Shown here: positions 50,837 to 50,932 of the stretch, one piece after another
Layout of the letters: every line of letters begins with the position of its first letter
Position numbering within the stretch: position 1 is the stretch's first letter
From: Roseateles sp.
Lineage (GTDB): Bacteria; Pseudomonadota; Gammaproteobacteria; Burkholderiales; Burkholderiaceae
Reading direction: 5' to 3'
Assembly: GCA_019232985.1 (NCBI GenBank)
Contig: JAFAMW010000014.1
Location: forward strand, 1-50,932
Length of the DNA stretch: 50,932 bases
The notes under the pieces: model-generated
Database searches by the model: none
Told to the model about the DNA's origin: nothing
What the model saw: only the letters and a program-made list of their open reading frames with translations
Made by a program: the position numbers and the translations under genes

Positions 50837-50932
50837 TCAGCTCTCGACCACGTGCAGGTTGGGATTGGGCGGCGGCGGCGCGTCGGCGTCCTCGGCGTCG
50901 ATGCGGCGGGCCTGCGCTTCGTAGAGGCGCCA
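50837..50932 (-). CDS. C-terminal end of a probable ABC transporter (partial)
   Basis: The last 31 codons of a gene entering from the right edge: WRLYEAQARRIDAEDADAP, then a proline run and LHVVES before TGA. The LYEAQA ending resembles the C-terminus of ABC exporter ATPases after the nucleotide-binding domain. Its place directly upstream of a DUF1854 gene supports the cyanophycin-associated ABC transporter, but the fragment is too short for certainty. Confidence 0.55.
   Translation of the reverse strand, partial: WRLYEAQARRIDAEDADAPPPPNPNLHVVES

Overview
The window looks like a chromosomal segment of a very GC-rich betaproteobacterium of the order Burkholderiales. The protein sequences, the gatCAB-mreBCD-mrdA-rodA neighbourhood, a PEP-CTERM protein and a GC-rich interspersed repeat of a kind I associate with the Leptothrix/Rubrivivax/Comamonadaceae group all point there. 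This placement is inferred by eye and not tested by a search. No tRNA, rRNA, CRISPR array, transposase or prophage was seen. Gene density is high and many neighbours overlap by ATGA.

Layout. 0.2-5.6 kb: mnmA, a NarL-type two-component pair, a convergent MFS transporter, a VOC protein and a small exported protein. 5.6-15.6 kb (minus strand): a ten-gene atypical type II secretion / type IV pilus-like operon, read in the order gspG, gspF, gspE, GspL/PilN-like, GspM/PilO-like, PilP/GspC-like, a lipoprotein secretin, and three further pseudopilins. 15.8-20 kb: ssb, an SGNH-type hydrolase, a LytS/LytTR pair coupled to a DUF2807 envelope protein. 20-29.5 kb: a 1-Cys peroxiredoxin, a PEP-CTERM gene broken by a stop codon behind a sigma-54-like promoter, an MFS transporter, recQ, a POT peptide transporter, a degenerate HD-GYP protein, a VapBC-like toxin-antitoxin pair and exonuclease III. 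29.6-38.7 kb: a TonB-dependent receptor, pyrE, a DUF4124 protein, a chemoreceptor and two acyl-CoA ligases. 38.8-48.2 kb: gatCAB and, divergently, the rod-shape operon mreBCD-mrdA-rodA. 48.3-50.9 kb: a GlxA-type regulator, a fatty acid desaturase, a DUF1854 protein and the tail of an ABC transporter.

The most unusual signal is a dispersed GC-rich repeat whose core is CCCCTCGGGGG. It occurs three times and each copy affects a gene. One copy lies between two pseudopilin genes and supplies a long N-terminal extension to the second. One separates gspF from gspE and is bracketed by an 86%-identical 58-bp duplication of the gspF 3' end, leaving a 58-codon ORF with ATGA coupling intact on both sides. 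The third lies in frame inside recQ and lengthens the first zinc-finger loop from the usual 16 residues to 50. The element therefore seems able to enter or persist in coding DNA without breaking the frame.

A second theme is start sites. Several genes without a Shine-Dalgarno sequence carry a -10-like hexamer only 6-10 nt before the start codon, which suggests leaderless mRNAs.
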